Positions 7,194 to 8,479 of a stretch of 8,479 bases of DNA are shown one piece after another (the first letter of the stretch is position 1; each line of letters starts with the position of its first letter). The stretch is from assembly GCA_025351555.1 (NCBI GenBank), contig JANXVS010000363.1, positions 1 to 8,479 of the forward strand. Direction: 5' to 3'. The DNA comes from Pseudomonadota bacterium. Its GTDB lineage: Bacteria; Pseudomonadota; Gammaproteobacteria; Xanthomonadales; Rhodanobacteraceae. Below the pieces are notes generated by a model. That model saw nothing but the letters and a program-made list of their open reading frames with translations, had not been told where the DNA came from and ran no database searches. The position numbers and the translations under genes are program-made.

Positions 7194-7775
7194 ATGCGCA
7201 TCTGCGTCTACGCCGCCTCCAGCCAACAGTGCGACAGCGCCTACCACGATGCCGCCTACCTCCTCGGCACGCTGCTGGCGGGCGCGGGCAGCACGGTGGT
7301 CTACGGCGGCGGCTCGGTCGGCTCAATGGGTGCGGTAGCCAATGGCGCGCTGTCCGCCGGCGGCGAGGTAATCGGCATCATTCCGCGCTTCATGGCCGAT
7401 CTGGAATGGGGCCACGCCGGCTTGACCCAGCTCGAACTGGTCGAGGATATGCGCGAACGCAAGCATCGCCTGCTGACCGATTCGGACGCCGTCGTCGCCC
7501 TGCCCGGCGGCTGCGGCACGCTGGAAGAGTTGTTCGAAGCGATCACGCTCAAGCGGCTGGGGCTGTATTTGAATCCCATCGTGCTGCTGAACACGCGGGA
7601 TTTTTACACGCCGCTGCAGGCGTTCATGACCCAGGTGATCGGCGAGCGCTTCATGAACACTGAGCATGCAGCAATGTGGTCGCTGGTGAACTCTCCCGAA
7701 GACGTGCTGCCGGCGATCCGCGCCACGCCACGATGGGATGAGAACGCGCGCGCTTACGCCGTGGTGCGTACCTGA
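7194..7775 (+). CDS. LOG-family protein (TIGR00730-type), cytokinin-riboside-monophosphate phosphoribohydrolase-like
   Basis: A 193-residue Rossmann-like protein of normal LOG-family length. LOG enzymes hydrolyse nucleoside 5'-monophosphates at the N-glycosidic bond. Plant and some bacterial members release cytokinin bases, while others act on AMP or similar nucleotides. Visible signatures are MRICVYAASS at the N-terminus, VYGGGSVGSMGAVA (36-49), the MRERKH motif (86-91) and the defining PGGxGTxxE as PGGCGTLEE (104-112), followed by the TLKRLG helix and NPIVLLNTRDFY. All expected phosphate- and ribose-binding elements are present, so it should be active, but the physiological substrate is open. 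Older annotations call this family putative lysine decarboxylase, which is not supported. The only upstream SD-like stretch, ACGGAA, is weak. The LysR-like gene converges on it four bases downstream. Confidence 0.92.
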   Translation: MRICVYAASSQQCDSAYHDAAYLLGTLLAGAGSTVVYGGGSVGSMGAVANGALSAGGEVIGIIPRFMADLEWGHAGLTQLELVEDMRERKHRLLTDSDAVVALPGGCGTLEELFEAITLKRLGLYLNPIVLLNTRDFYTPLQAFMTQVIGERFMNTEHAAMWSLVNSPEDVLPAIRATPRWDENARAYAVVRT

Positions 7776-7779
7776 TTCC

Positions 7780-8479
7780 TTATGCCGCGTGCGCCAGAAT
7801 CAATTGCAGCAGCGCCTGCACGCCGGGGTCGTCTTCCCACTCGGCGCGCAGGTAGAGGCCGGTTTCGATCGGCCGGATCGGGTCCGAAATCGGCACAGTG
7901 ACGACATCCAGACCGCGCAACGGTGCCGCTGATGCCGGCGTGGGGACAATGGAGACGCCGAGTCCGGCGCTGACCATGCTCAGAATCAATGGCGTGGACG
8001 TGGCTTCCATCCGGATCGTCGGCGCCAGACCCAGGGCAAAGAATGCTTCGAGCACATGCAGACGTCCTGCCGAGCCGCGTTCAAAAATAATCAAGGGCTC
8101 CGCGGCGATTTCCGCCAGCGACACGGCCACGGCATTCGCCCAGCGATGGGTTTGCGCAATCGCCAGACTCCAACCCACTGTGCGCCACGGATGATAGTGC
8201 AGGCCACGCGGAAAATCGGTAGGCGTGCAGGCGCCGATCGCGCAATGCGGCTCGCTCAGCAGCAGCGCAAACACCTGCGCCTCGGCACGGGTGGATAGTC
8301 GCAGTGTGTAGTCGCTGTGCAGTTCGCGAAACTCGCGCACCGCATCGATCAGCACATAGGCCAGCAGATAGTGGCTGCCGATCAGCTGGATTTCCTTGGT
8401 CACCGGACGCGGCTCGAACAGCGTGGTCAGCTCGTGCGCCTGATCCAGAAAGCGCACTGCCTAGAGCAGGAAGCGTCGG
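7780..8479 (-). pseudogene. LysR-type transcriptional regulator, interrupted by an amber codon and cut by the window edge
   Basis: Read from the right edge, the minus strand begins with codons for RRFLL, then TAG at 8463-8461, then AVRFLDQAHEL and a 225-codon open stretch ending in TAA at 7782-7780. The open stretch is a complete LysR effector-binding domain with a beta strand after EPRPVTKEIQLIGS, LIDAVREFRELHSDYTLRL, the middle EPLIIFERGS, and ATSTPLILSMVSAGLGVSIVPTP. Residues on both sides of the TAG fit the linker helix joining the winged helix-turn-helix to the effector domain (GRRFLLxAVRFLDQAHEL pattern), so the stop looks like a nonsense mutation of a CAG or GAG codon. The GTG at 8457-8455 could start a domain-only protein, but it has no good ribosome site. 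The DNA-binding part lies outside the window. The target gene is unknown. Confidence 0.7.

Overview
The window looks like a chromosomal segment of a GC-rich gammaproteobacterium, most likely of the Xanthomonadales/Lysobacterales (Rhodanobacteraceae or Xanthomonadaceae type). That placement rests on the gene order (atpD-atpC, then glmU-glmS), the protein sequences, the strong G/C bias at third codon positions and the style of the intergenic repeats. It is an inference from recall, not from a database search.

Layout. Bases 2-836 hold the end of the ATP synthase operon: the 3' part of atpD, then complete atpC, closed by a clear Rho-independent terminator (862-889). Bases 893-992 hold a short imperfect repeat. 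Bases 1052-1810 hold a type II toxin-antitoxin module. Its parts are a perfect 11+1+11 palindrome, a ribbon-helix-helix antitoxin and a PIN-domain VapC-type toxin, and the two genes overlap by one base. The module separates atpC from glmU, which adjoin in many gammaproteobacteria, so it looks like an accessory insertion. glmU (1875-3248) and glmS (3305-5140) follow; their products make UDP-GlcNAc for peptidoglycan and LPS. An EamA/DMT-type membrane transporter (5182-6027) comes next, with visibly less GC-biased codons.

Bases 6028-6439 contain no intact gene. Directly after the transporter lies what I read as a frameshifted C-terminal remnant of a TipAS-domain (MerR-type) regulator, then a common CCCTCACCCC-type intergenic repeat. 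On the minus strand is a small exported NlpC/P60 peptidase (6440-7045). A LOG-family (TIGR00730-like) gene diverges from it (7194-7775). A LysR-type regulator on the minus strand converges on the LOG gene with a 4-base gap and runs off the window. Its effector domain is intact, but an in-frame amber codon (8461-8463) cuts it off from the DNA-binding part.

No RNA gene, CRISPR array, transposase or clearly new multi-gene system is visible. The most useful non-routine signals are the toxin-antitoxin operator palindrome, the two decayed regulators and the three-copy repeat upstream of the antitoxin.
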